From Erysipelotrichaceae bacterium 66202529 (GTDB lineage Bacteria > Bacillota_I > Bacilli_A > Erysipelotrichales > Erysipelotrichaceae), in assembly GCA_017161075.1 (NCBI GenBank), contig CP046174.1, positions 124,001 to 188,000 of the forward strand: a DNA stretch of 64,000 nt, read 5' to 3'. Positions 16,884-25,481 of the stretch are shown here, piece by piece. Position numbers and translations under genes: made by a program. Under the pieces are notes generated by a model, which searched no databases, was not told the DNA's origin, and saw nothing but the letters and a program-made list of their open reading frames with translations. Each line of letters begins with the position of its first letter. Position 1 is the stretch's first letter.

Positions 16884-18848
16884 ATGAAGTCTGAAAAAGA
16901 AAATTATTATATAAAGGAAATACTGAAAATCCTGGTACAGGGCGATATCGTCGCAACAGGGAAAATAGCTTCCATGATTGCTCTTTCGGAAAAAGCTACC
17001 CGAAACAAGCTGGAGCATTTGCAGAACTATTTACAGGAAAATCAGCTTGGTTCGATTGAAAAGAAGCCACGCGTCGGCATTTGGCTGAATATGAATGAGG
17101 AACAAAAGGAAAAAATGCTGCGGCTGCTGGATGGTGCGGAGCATTTCAGTGTAGGCTATGACGCAACACAGCGGGTCAGAGAGACTCTGCAGATTTTCTT
17201 TCGTATGATGCCACGTGAAACAATTACAACACAGAAGCTGGCAGAGGAGCTGTATCTCAGTCCCCCAACGGTATTGAAGGTGATAAAGGACTGTGAAAAA
17301 TGGCTGAGGCCGTATGGGATAGAAATCAACAATGAACGCAGCCGCGGCTGTTCACTGAAATATGATGAGACGAGCTATCGGATTGCACTGAAGGACTATA
17401 TCATGCTCGATCATGATCTGGATGAAACACGCAGACAGACACAGGAATTTTTCTCTAACATTGATATTGACTTGATAAAGAAAGCAATCATTGAGACAGA
17501 GAATGAATGGAACTACCGCTTCACGGATTCATCCTTCTATGAAATACTCATTTACTGCTGTCTGGCTTATCAGCGCAAGGATTTCAGTACACCGCTTAGA
17601 ATCGCCCAGGAGGATCAGGAAATTCTGGAGCGCTATAACGAATATCCGTTTACGATTGCCATCTTTAAAAAGCTGCATGAGAAAATGCATGTCATCTTCT
17701 CAAATGAGGATGTCATGTTTCTGGCAACTCAGATATTATGCTCAAAATTTATCGGCATCAGCAATGCTGTGGATATGATCTCCAATATCTCCAAATATGA
17801 TCAGAAGATATTGAATTTTATTGATGAGATGCTGGTGACGATCGGAAATATTCTGGAAGTGGATTTGACAAATGACAGTAAGCTGCGGGAAAGTCTGATT
17901 TTCCATATGCGGCCAACCATATTCCGTCTGCGTTACGGTTCTCCGCAGAGCAATTCACTTGTGAATTTTATAAAAACGGAATACAAGACCGTATTCCGTG
18001 CAGCGTGGTCGATTTCCATGATGTTCGAGAATTCCTTCGGTTTGCAGATTACAGAGGATGAGCTTGGATATATCGTGCTTTATATACAATCTGCACTGGA
18101 AAGACGAAATCAGCGCTACAGTGCAGTTCTGCTTGCGGAAAGCAATCTGGGACATGCACAGCTTCTAAGCGAGCGTATCCGTAAAACTGTACCGGAAATC
18201 AGCAGTTTGAAGGTTATCAGCTATCATGATTTCAAGCTGTATGAGCATCCGGATGAGGATATCATCATCAGCTCCAAGCTGTTAAAGGAAACGGATAAGC
18301 GTGTTATCGTCATACCGAATCTGTTAAGTGATACGGGCATCGGTATGCTGCGCAGCTTTATGGATAATCTGAATCTTCGGGTATCGGAGGAAATCAACCC
18401 CTTTGAGCCAATCTGCTTTCAGTTGTTTTCACCGGAGCTGATGTTTATCAATGAATCCTTTGATAGTAAGGAAGCCCTGTTGAAATACATGTGTGAGCGT
18501 ATGGAGCTGAAGGGCTATGTGACAGGAAAGTTTTATGATTCCGTCATGGAAAGAGAGCAGGCAACAACGACAAGCATTGGAAACCGGGTGGCGCTTCCCC
18601 ATGGAGCTATGAGTGAGGTTAATGAATCCCATGTCGCGATTGCTGTTTTACCGGAGCCGATTGTATGGGATGATGACCGTGTGGATGTGATCTTCCTACT
18701 GGGCTTTAAAATGTCAACACATGAGGAGATTCGTAGAATACAGTCCTTCTATAAGCAATATATATCGCTGATAGAAACGGATGAAAAGGTAAAAATCATA
18801 CGCAGTAAGAAATCGAATCTGGAGCTGTATCGTTATCTGATACAGTAA
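16884..18848 (+). CDS. PRD-containing PTS-regulated transcriptional activator
   Basis: 654-residue multi-domain regulator of the MtlR/LicR type: N-terminal HTH (about 1-65) and second winged helix (about 75-145), two PRDs (about 180-400), an EIIB-like segment (about 400-490), and a fructose/mannitol-type EIIA (about 505-654) with His573 in NRVALPHG. Phosphorylation by HPr and the cognate EII proteins would set activity. ATG 16884 follows AGGAGGT. It lies between the kinase and IIA of the same operon. Two similar 25-bp motifs near operon promoters are its likely targets. Confidence 0.88.
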   Translation: MKSEKENYYIKEILKILVQGDIVATGKIASMIALSEKATRNKLEHLQNYLQENQLGSIEKKPRVGIWLNMNEEQKEKMLRLLDGAEHFSVGYDATQRVRETLQIFFRMMPRETITTQKLAEELYLSPPTVLKVIKDCEKWLRPYGIEINNERSRGCSLKYDETSYRIALKDYIMLDHDLDETRRQTQEFFSNIDIDLIKKAIIETENEWNYRFTDSSFYEILIYCCLAYQRKDFSTPLRIAQEDQEILERYNEYPFTIAIFKKLHEKMHVIFSNEDVMFLATQILCSKFIGISNAVDMISNISKYDQKILNFIDEMLVTIGNILEVDLTNDSKLRESLIFHMRPTIFRLRYGSPQSNSLVNFIKTEYKTVFRAAWSISMMFENSFGLQITEDELGYIVLYIQSALERRNQRYSAVLLAESNLGHAQLLSERIRKTVPEISSLKVISYHDFKLYEHPDEDIIISSKLLKETDKRVIVIPNLLSDTGIGMLRSFMDNLNLRVSEEINPFEPICFQLFSPELMFINESFDSKEALLKYMCERMELKGYVTGKFYDSVMEREQATTTSIGNRVALPHGAMSEVNESHVAIAVLPEPIVWDDDRVDVIFLLGFKMSTHEEIRRIQSFYKQYISLIETDEKVKIIRSKKSNLELYRYLIQ

Positions 18849-18917
18849 ACAAGGCAGCACAGGCAAGTGTGCCTTGGCATATACAATCATAAAAAAATTT
18901 ATCAGGAGGAAAAGGAT

Positions 18918-19373
18918 ATGCAACTAATAGATGTATTGGATGAGAGAATCATCGACTTAAACGCAGAAGCGACAAACAAGGATGAGGTGTTGACCCTGCT
19001 TGCAGGCAAGCTGAAGGATGCCGGATATATTGCGGATGTTGAGGCTTTTAAAAAGGATATTTATTTACGGGAAAGCGAGGGTACTACAGGAATCGGTAAC
19101 TATATTGCAATTCCCCACGGAAAGAGTGATTCCGTAACACAGGTCGGTATTGCGATTGCAAAGCTGAAGAATGAAATTGAATGGGAAACACTGGATGATA
19201 AGGGCGTTCGCCTGGTCTTCCTGTTCGCGGTAAGCAATGATCATGAATATGCACGCAATCACATGCTGCTGCTGGCAGATATCGCCAGAAAGCTTGGCAA
19301 CGATGAGGCAGTGGAACGCTTGTTAAAGGTAGAGACTGTAGAAGAATTGAAGGACATATTTGCAGGAAAATAA
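18918..19373 (+). CDS. PTS fructose-family EIIA
   Basis: 151-residue cytosolic phosphocarrier with the active His67 in IAIPHGKS and a typical LVFLFAV...HNMLL-like core (HARNHMLLLADIARKL region). AGGAGGAAAAGG precedes ATG 18918. It receives phosphate from HPr and passes it to the IIB encoded next. Specificity inside the fructose family (fructose, mannitol-like, or another ketose) is not readable from IIA. Confidence 0.9.
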   Translation: MQLIDVLDERIIDLNAEATNKDEVLTLLAGKLKDAGYIADVEAFKKDIYLRESEGTTGIGNYIAIPHGKSDSVTQVGIAIAKLKNEIEWETLDDKGVRLVFLFAVSNDHEYARNHMLLLADIARKLGNDEAVERLLKVETVEELKDIFAGK

Positions 19374-19396
19374 AAAGTACCACATTTATCTTCCCT
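19372..19396. promoter_or_regulatory. candidate activator site, copy 2
   Basis: Matches 15879-15903 at 21 of 25 positions. It lies in the 133-bp IIA-IIB gap. A related partial copy (AAAAATACCAC) occurs at 19430-19440, and TATAAT at 19471-19476 could be a -10. This indicates a second, internal promoter for IIB-IIC-aldolases. Confidence 0.45.
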
Positions 19397-19506
19397 GAAA
19401 TTTCAAAGAGAAGAAAAAAGTGCAGTATTAAAAATACCACAATGAATCGGAAGGAATGTCAGAATCATTTTATAATATAGACAGTTAAGGAAAGGAGGAC
19501 GTACAA

Positions 19507-19818
19507 ATGAATATCGTTGCAGTTGCAGCTTGTACATCCGGAATCGCACATACGTATATCGCAAAAGAGAAGCTCATTCGGGCTGCGGAAGGTATGGGAC
19601 ACACCATCCATGTGGAAACACAGGGAACAATTGGTACAGAGGATGAGTTAACACCGGAACAGATCAAGGCCGCAGATGTTGTCATTCTTGCCATTGATAT
19701 TGCGATCACAGGCACGGAACGCTTTGAGGGGAAAAAGACAGTAAAGGTTCCTACCAATGTGTGTGTGAAAGCGCCGAAACAGCTGATTCAGAAAATTGAA
19801 ACAGAATTAAACAAATAA
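19507..19818 (+). CDS. PTS fructose-family EIIB
   Basis: 103 residues with the signature ACTSGIAHTYIAKEKL: phosphocysteine Cys9 in the CxTGxAHT-type loop of fructose IIB proteins (here C-T-S-G-I-A-H-T). AAAGGAGG precedes the ATG. It transfers phosphate from the IIA to the sugar on the IIC encoded next. It is a stand-alone domain, unlike the fused FruA of many Bacillota. Confidence 0.92.
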   Translation: MNIVAVAACTSGIAHTYIAKEKLIRAAEGMGHTIHVETQGTIGTEDELTPEQIKAADVVILAIDIAITGTERFEGKKTVKVPTNVCVKAPKQLIQKIETELNK

Positions 19819-19839
19819 GGAAAGAGAGGAAAAAGGATT

Positions 19840-20928
19840 ATGAAAAAATTTGGTGCTGAGCTGAAACGCCATGCCCTTACCGCCATCTCCTATATGCTGC
19901 CGCTGGTAGTTGCATCCGGTCTTCTGATCGCCATCGGAAACCTGATGGGCGGAGAGGTAGTCACAGATTTAAGCAAGATGACGATTCCTAGTGCATTGAC
20001 ATCACTCGGTGTATTGGGAATGGGGCTTCTTCCATCATTTATCGCAGGTTATATTTCTTACTCCATAGCAGATCGTCCGGGTATCGCACCAGGCTTCCTG
20101 ATGGGGCAGATTGCTTCCTTCCTGGGAGCCGGCTTCCTGGGTGGTATGGTTGGAGGTTATATCGTTGGTTACATCGCATTGTTCATCAGAAAGAATCTGA
20201 AGGTTCCACACTGGGCAGAGGCACTGATGCCGATGATGATTATACCGACATTATCTTCTATCATTGCAGGACTTCTGATGTACTTTGTCATCGGTACACC
20301 AATCGTATGGTTAACAGAAGCATTGACAAACTTCATCACAGGTCTGGATCAGAGCTCCAAGGTACTGTACGGCTTTATCATCGGAGCACTTGGATGTCTG
20401 GATTTCGGAGGACCAATCAGTAAGGTACCGAATCTGATTTGCGACGGCTTACTGCTGGAAGGTATTTTAGAGCCGGAAGCAATCAAGGTGCTTGCTGCCA
20501 TGGTTCCGCCACTGGGAATTACATTATCACTCGTTATTTCTAAATTTATAAAAAAACGTATCTATACCTCAACCGAGGTTGAAAATATCAAGGTAGCCTT
20601 CCCAATGGGACTGTGCATGATCTCAGAGGGTGTTATTCCAATTGCTATGAATGATTTGATCCGTACAGTTATCTGTACATCCATCGGCTGTGGTGTTACA
20701 GGTGCAATCAGCTTTACGCTGGGTGTTGGAAGTGCCGTACCATCTGGTGGTGTCTTCGTTATCCCGGCTATGAGTAATCCATTCGCAGCACTGCTTGCCC
20801 TGCTGGCAGGTACCTGTGTGACAGCTGTGCTTCTGGTACTGATCAAGAAGAAGAGAACAGAGGCAGATGAAGTACAGGTAGAAGAAATAGAGGAAGAAAT
20901 GGATTTATCAGATATCACATTCTCATAA
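19840..20928 (+). CDS. PTS fructose-family EIIC
   Basis: 362-residue integral membrane channel of the fructose/2-O-mannosylglycerate family: many hydrophobic spans, the conserved GFLMGQIASFLGAGFLGGMVGGYIVGY core, the LDFGGPISK loop, and FPMGLCMISEGVIPIAMND. A C-terminal acidic cytoplasmic tail (EVQVEEIEEEMDL) closes it. It pairs with the separate IIA and IIB. The operon's two class II aldolases suggest that the imported product becomes a ketose 1,6-bisphosphate. Confidence 0.92.
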   Translation: MKKFGAELKRHALTAISYMLPLVVASGLLIAIGNLMGGEVVTDLSKMTIPSALTSLGVLGMGLLPSFIAGYISYSIADRPGIAPGFLMGQIASFLGAGFLGGMVGGYIVGYIALFIRKNLKVPHWAEALMPMMIIPTLSSIIAGLLMYFVIGTPIVWLTEALTNFITGLDQSSKVLYGFIIGALGCLDFGGPISKVPNLICDGLLLEGILEPEAIKVLAAMVPPLGITLSLVISKFIKKRIYTSTEVENIKVAFPMGLCMISEGVIPIAMNDLIRTVICTSIGCGVTGAISFTLGVGSAVPSGGVFVIPAMSNPFAALLALLAGTCVTAVLLVLIKKKRTEADEVQVEEIEEEMDLSDITFS

Positions 20929-20946
20929 AAAGAAAGAAGGACTATA

Positions 20947-21801
20947 ATGTACGTATCTATGAAGGGCATGCTGCAAAGAGCCAATGCAGGAAACTATGCA
21001 GTCATGGCAATCAACTGCTTTAATATAGAAACCGCAAGAGCTGTTATTAGTGCAGCACAGGAATTAAGAGCTCCCATCATTGTGAATATTGTTCAGGAGC
21101 ATATGGTGAATCACTGTGACAGCGAGCTGATTGCACCGATCGTGAAGCTGCTGGCACAGCGCGCAAGTGTTGAGGTTGCGTTAAATTTTGACCATGGGGA
21201 AGAAATCGGATATTTGAAGAAAGCACTTCAGGACGGTTACTCCAGCGTCATGGTGGATGCCTCCCGTTATGATTTGGAAGGCAATATTCGAATGACAAGG
21301 GAAATCGTTGAATTCGCTAAGCAATTTGATGCCTCTGTAGAAGGGGAAATCGGATGCATGGGGGGCAGTGAAGGCGGCAATTATACTAGTGACGCCATGA
21401 AAACAGATCCGCAGCAGGCATTGCGTTTCGCAAAGGAAACCGGCATTGATGCATTGGCGATTTCCTTTGGATCCTCTCATGGAAACTATCCGGAGGGCTA
21501 TGTTCCTGAATTTGACTTTGAACGTCTGAAGGAAATCAAGGAGCTTACGAAAATGCCGCTGGTTCTGCATGGAGGCTCCGGTTCAGGGGACAAAAATATA
21601 GAAAATTGTGTAAAATACGGAATTAACAAGATCAATGTCGGCTGTGATTTTATGAATGCCAATGTTGACAGTATTAAGAAGCATCTGGAAAAAGACCCGG
21701 ACATCAATTACTGGGTGATGATGCATCAGGTTGAAATAGACAGTCGTGAGATTGTCAGACATTATATCAGATTATCTAAATCGGAAGGAAAATCCCTATA
21801 A
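20947..21801 (+). CDS. class II fructose/tagatose-bisphosphate aldolase, copy 1
   Basis: 284-residue zinc aldolase cleaving a ketose bisphosphate to DHAP and an aldehyde. Zinc ligands appear in LNFDHGEE, GSSHGNY and VLHGGSGSGD; VEGEIG and KINVGCDF complete the family pattern. It lies 18 bp behind the IIC gene. A second, different class II aldolase follows directly, which is unusual. The two copies are clearly divergent in sequence, so they may have different stereospecificity or form a heteromer. Confidence 0.88.
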   Translation: MYVSMKGMLQRANAGNYAVMAINCFNIETARAVISAAQELRAPIIVNIVQEHMVNHCDSELIAPIVKLLAQRASVEVALNFDHGEEIGYLKKALQDGYSSVMVDASRYDLEGNIRMTREIVEFAKQFDASVEGEIGCMGGSEGGNYTSDAMKTDPQQALRFAKETGIDALAISFGSSHGNYPEGYVPEFDFERLKEIKELTKMPLVLHGGSGSGDKNIENCVKYGINKINVGCDFMNANVDSIKKHLEKDPDINYWVMMHQVEIDSREIVRHYIRLSKSEGKSL

Positions 21802-21821
21802 GGGAAGAAGGAGCTAAACCT

Positions 21822-22688
21822 ATGTTAATGAATATGAAGGATTTACTTGAAGTCGCACAGAAGAATCATTTCGCGGTACCTGCTTTCAATATCGGAAGCG
21901 ACCAGCTGTTAAAGGCTGTTATGAAAAAAGTGAAGGAAATGAAAAGCCCGGTAATTCTGGAAATGAGCCCGGATGAATTCAACTTTGTTGGTGATGCACA
22001 GATTCAGGCAATGATTTATGAGGCAGCACATACAGATGTACCGGTATGTATCCACCTAGATCACGGAGATACTTATGAAACTGTAGTACGTGCCATTCGT
22101 GCAGGTATGACATCAGTTATGATCGATGCTTCCACATTGCCTTATGAGGAAAACGTCGCAGTTACAAAAAAGGTTGTTGAAACTGCACACATTGCAAATA
22201 TTTCCGTAGAGTCTGAGCTCGGAACAATCGGTACCACCGGAAATTCCATTGAGGGCGGTACACAGGGGGTTATCTATACCGTTCCAGAAGAAGCAAAGCA
22301 GTTTATCGAGGATACCGGTATTGATACCTTTGCAGTTGCTATCGGTACAGCACACGGTATTTATCCAAAGGACATGAAGCCAGAGCTGCGTATTGACATT
22401 CTGAAGGACATCACGAGCCAGGTAGATGTGCCTCTGGTACTGCATGGCGGATCCAGCAACAAGGATGAGGAAATCGCAGCTGCTGTACAGAACGGTATTT
22501 GTAAAATCAATATCTCCAGTGATATCAAGGTTGCATTCTATAATAAAGCACGCGAGGTTCTGAATGCAAATCCTGGATACCGTGAGCCTCTGGAAATTTA
22601 TCCGGAAGCAATGGAAGCATGCGGTAAGGTTGTTGAAGAAAAAATCAGATTATTCAATTCCAACGATAAAGTGAAATATTACTACTAG
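21822..22688 (+). CDS. class II fructose/tagatose-bisphosphate aldolase, copy 2
   Basis: 288 residues with the same fold: CIHLDHGDTYE (zinc His), VESELGTIG, GTAHGIYP, LVLHGGSSNKDEE and KINISSDIK. AGAAGGAG precedes ATG 21822. It is closer than copy 1 to the usual fructose-bisphosphate aldolase pattern. It is the last gene of the fructose-type PTS operon, followed by a hairpin terminator. Confidence 0.88.
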   Translation: MLMNMKDLLEVAQKNHFAVPAFNIGSDQLLKAVMKKVKEMKSPVILEMSPDEFNFVGDAQIQAMIYEAAHTDVPVCIHLDHGDTYETVVRAIRAGMTSVMIDASTLPYEENVAVTKKVVETAHIANISVESELGTIGTTGNSIEGGTQGVIYTVPEEAKQFIEDTGIDTFAVAIGTAHGIYPKDMKPELRIDILKDITSQVDVPLVLHGGSSNKDEEIAAAVQNGICKINISSDIKVAFYNKAREVLNANPGYREPLEIYPEAMEACGKVVEEKIRLFNSNDKVKYYY

Positions 22689-22736
22689 GATATCATACGA
22701 GATTGAAATCATAGGAATTATTTATAAAGAAAAGAA

Positions 22737-22773
22737 AGGGCTGGTTCAAGAATATATGAATCAGTTCCTTTTA
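22737..22773 (+). terminator. terminator of the fructose-type PTS operon
   Basis: CTGGTTCA (22741-22748) pairs with TGAATCAG (22757-22764), with outer GG/CC, followed by TTCCTTTT. The T-tract is moderate. Confidence 0.55.
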
Positions 22774-22971
22774 CTGTTAGGATACAGAAAAACAAGACGG
22801 TGCGCATCGGTACCATCTTATAAATATGTGGATGCAGGATATTTATAATAGAATCAGATATACGTTACACTGTGCTTTACCGGGAAATATTATGAAATGA
22901 CAAATAAACAGCTTATGTTTATTGCAATATGAGGACGCAGAAGGATGAAAAATATGTTCCAAACAGATATT

Positions 22972-22983
22972 TTGTGTATACAA
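22972..22983. promoter_or_regulatory. candidate GntR/HutC operator upstream of the GntR gene
   Basis: TTGTGTATACAA contains GTGTATAC, a fit to the HutC-subfamily consensus GT-N-TA-N-AC, and has the same TTGT/ACAA flanks as sites at 28231 and 30875. The rest of the 22774-23072 gap holds GTACATACAA at 23013-23022 and a TATAAT at 23039-23044 that may be the gene's -10. Confidence 0.5.
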
Positions 22984-23072
22984 TCATCATAAGAGGTATA
23001 TCATCTGCCAAAGTACATACAAATGAAGATTTATTTGTTATAATAGACATAACATACATTGAGGTGAGGTAC

Positions 23073-23807
23073 ATGAAAGAGAGTAAGCCAAAATATCTGG
23101 AAATTGCAGATGTTATCCATCAGGAAATTCGACAGGAAATTTACAAGCAGGGAGATAAGCTTCCTGTTGAACGGGAATTGCAGGAACGCTTCGGCGCAAG
23201 CAGGATGACAATTCGCCATGCCTTGCAGAAGCTGGAACAGCAGGGCGTTGTTAGGATTGACCGGGGACGCGGAGCTTTTGTTATGGATTTAATGATTCAG
23301 CGGAGTAAGGAAATTCTCGGTGTTACAGAGCTGATGGAGCGAAAGGGTCTGAAATGTCACAGCAAGGTATTACACCTTGAGAAAATAAAACCGGATGAAC
23401 ATACTCGGGAAGCAATGAATCTGACAGAAGAAGATGAAGTATACTTTCTGCATAGAATCCGTTATGCAAACGATGAGGCAATCGCAGTGGAATACGCACA
23501 CATTAACGCAAAATATTGTCCAGGTCTAGAAATGTTTAATTTTGAAAGCTTTTCTCTATATGATGTGTTCTATGAGCATTATCATCTGGATTTATCCTGG
23601 GCAAGAGATGATATACGCGCTGACAACATACGCGGAGAGGATGCCCATATTCTGCTGCAGGCGAAATCAGGCCCTGCGCTCATTGTATACAATACGGCCT
23701 ATGATTTGAACAATGATCCAATCGAATACACGAAAACGATTTACAATTATAAGATGTTCACATATACTGTAGTAAGTACGGAAACGTCTAAGAAGTATAA
23801 GAAGTAA
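23073..23807 (+). CDS. GntR/UTRA family transcriptional regulator
   Basis: 244 residues: N-terminal winged helix (KLPVERELQERFGASRMTIRHALQKLEQQGVVRIDRGRGAFV, about 30-70) and a UTRA effector domain. UTRA regulators bind sugar phosphates or amino-sugar phosphates. ATG 23073 is chosen because GAGGTGAGG lies just before it; reading frames extending upstream cross the promoter. Operator-like sequences at 22972, 28231 and 30875 share its family's consensus, so this is the best local candidate to control the mannose-type PTS region. Confidence 0.88.
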   Translation: MKESKPKYLEIADVIHQEIRQEIYKQGDKLPVERELQERFGASRMTIRHALQKLEQQGVVRIDRGRGAFVMDLMIQRSKEILGVTELMERKGLKCHSKVLHLEKIKPDEHTREAMNLTEEDEVYFLHRIRYANDEAIAVEYAHINAKYCPGLEMFNFESFSLYDVFYEHYHLDLSWARDDIRADNIRGEDAHILLQAKSGPALIVYNTAYDLNNDPIEYTKTIYNYKMFTYTVVSTETSKKYKK

Positions 23808-23817
23808 TAACCAACAC

Positions 23818-23839
23818 AGACACTGAAAGGTGTCTTTTT
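23818..23839 (+). terminator. terminator of the GntR gene
   Basis: AGACAC pairs with GTGTCT around a 6-nt loop and is followed by TTTTTA. Confidence 0.65.
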
Positions 23840-23855
23840 ACAAAGGAGGAAAGCA

Positions 23856-24575
23856 ATGAAGAGTACAGAAAAACAGCTTCAGAGCCGGGGAAAAGCATCC
23901 TGTGAGGATATCAGAACACTGCAGGATATGGAGTATTCAGAGAAGCTGCGTATGCTGAATGCTCCCTCTGCCGGTATGCGTAGTGCTGCGGCTATGAGTC
24001 TTATGGATATTGTGGATACTGTGGCAGATCATCTCTTACAACAGCTCGCAAGGGAAACATGTCTGTATACACGCATAGCAATCTGTCAGTCTCTGGAAGC
24101 GGGAAGCATAAAAACAGCTGAAAAAATGGGCGAATACCTGGGAAAAATAGGAAAGAATCAGTATAAAAGAGTAGAAGAAACGGTATCCGAAAAGAAATCC
24201 TATCCTCTGCCGCGTGATATCATTGCCCGCAGTATGGGAAAGATGGATATTTCTGTACTGCCGGTCTTACTGAGTATTTTAAACGGGTCAGATCGAACCG
24301 CTATTAGCGAAGCACTGGATGCCGCAGGATATATGCTGTTTTATCATTCGGCAGCTGCCACAAAGGAGCTGTTTACGATGTTCATGGGGTTTGCTGAGAA
24401 ATGGAAGGAGGATCAGCTCCTCATGTGGAAGCTTCTGCTATGCATGTCGGCATTTCCTTATGAGGAGGCTTTGCAGCTTCTGAATGTATATACCAAACGT
24501 GCAGATCCGCTGGGAGCACAGGCAGAGCGCTCGTATAACATTCTTAAAGACAGAATAGAAAAGGGGAGACTATGA
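23856..24575 (+). CDS. HEAT-repeat-like protein of unknown function
   Basis: A 239-residue, almost wholly helical soluble protein with paired-helix units such as SAGMRSAAAMSLMDIVDTVADHL and PRDIIARSMGKMDISVLPVLL, reminiscent of HEAT-like repeats. I do not recognise a named family. AAAGGAGG precedes ATG 23856. The stop overlaps the start of a methyltransferase gene (ATGA), so the two are translationally coupled and may act on the same partner. Confidence 0.7.
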   Translation: MKSTEKQLQSRGKASCEDIRTLQDMEYSEKLRMLNAPSAGMRSAAAMSLMDIVDTVADHLLQQLARETCLYTRIAICQSLEAGSIKTAEKMGEYLGKIGKNQYKRVEETVSEKKSYPLPRDIIARSMGKMDISVLPVLLSILNGSDRTAISEALDAAGYMLFYHSAAATKELFTMFMGFAEKWKEDQLLMWKLLLCMSAFPYEEALQLLNVYTKRADPLGAQAERSYNILKDRIEKGRL

Positions 24576-25324
24576 CACAGAATATATTTGATAATGATAC
24601 TTTTTTTAAAGAGTATATGGATTTACGGTTTCATAAAAAGAATTTGAATGATCTGATTGAGCAGCCGCAGATGAAACGTTTATTACCGGAAATAAAAAAT
24701 AAAACGATTCTGGATATCGGCTGCGGCTTCGGTCATAACTGTTTAAGCTTTACCAAGGCAGGCGCCAGGCATGTTACAGGAATTGACATATCTGTAAAAA
24801 TGCTAGAGATTGCACATAAGAGCTTCTCACATCCGGTAATCGACTACCTGCTTATGAACATGGATGAGTTACATACATTGCAAGAAACATACGATTTAGT
24901 ATACAGCTCTCTGGCTTTCCACTATGCCGAGGATTTTACAGCCTTGATTCACAATATTTATGAGCTTTTAAATCCGGGCGGCATCCTGTTGTTTTCCCAG
25001 GAGCATCCACTCATGACAGCGTCTCAGGGAAAGGGAGGGCATTATAATCATGATGAGAACGGGAACTGTATATCTTATACGTTTTCCGATTATGGCAGGG
25101 AAGGAAAAAGAAGCGGCTTCTGGTATGTGGATCATGTGGAAAACTATCACCGTACCATGGGGTCGATAGTAACAACGCTTGCACATGCCGGATTTATGAT
25201 TGAGGACATGGTGGAAGCATTGCCGGATCAAAAGACATTGAACGAGTATCCGAAATTGAATAAGGAATTTATCAAACCGACCTTTCTGATTCTTCGGGCA
25301 AAAAAAGTGATAAGTGAAGTGTAA
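24572..25324 (+). CDS. SAM-dependent methyltransferase, class I
   Basis: 250 residues with a Rossmann methyltransferase core: motif I TILDIGCGFGHN (about 45-56), acidic residue in TGIDIS, then VYSSLAFHYAED and LNPGGILLFSQEHP. This resembles the UbiE/BioC-type methyltransferases that act on small molecules. Start ATG 24572 overlaps the stop of the preceding gene. Substrate unknown. Confidence 0.85.
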   Translation: MTQNIFDNDTFFKEYMDLRFHKKNLNDLIEQPQMKRLLPEIKNKTILDIGCGFGHNCLSFTKAGARHVTGIDISVKMLEIAHKSFSHPVIDYLLMNMDELHTLQETYDLVYSSLAFHYAEDFTALIHNIYELLNPGGILLFSQEHPLMTASQGKGGHYNHDENGNCISYTFSDYGREGKRSGFWYVDHVENYHRTMGSIVTTLAHAGFMIEDMVEALPDQKTLNEYPKLNKEFIKPTFLILRAKKVISEV

Positions 25325-25410
25325 AAACAACGATTTACAAGTATAAAGCAATTTGAAAATAGCTTTCACATAATGCTTATATCCTGGTATGAAGGAACAA
25401 AAAGAATATG

Positions 25411-25446
25411 AAAACCGCGTGTTATATGAACTAATACGCGGTTTTT
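25411..25446. terminator. bidirectional terminator between the methyltransferase and manA-type genes
   Basis: A perfect 10-bp stem (AAAACCGCGT/ACGCGGTTTT) has T-runs on both strands. It serves the convergent genes on either side. Confidence 0.85.
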
Positions 25447-25481
25447 TACTATAATTTTTATTATGTGTGCCACACCAATCG

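Noticed and set aside
20939..20956. TreR-like ATGTACGTATC at the aldolase start
   Set aside because: Only a partial match, formed by the start codon and second codons; not a palindrome and not placed in a promoter.
22929..23072. N-terminal extension of the GntR gene
   Set aside because: The extra 48 codons run through an operator-like site and a TATAAT; the internal ATG 23073 has a strong ribosome site and fits the family N-terminus.
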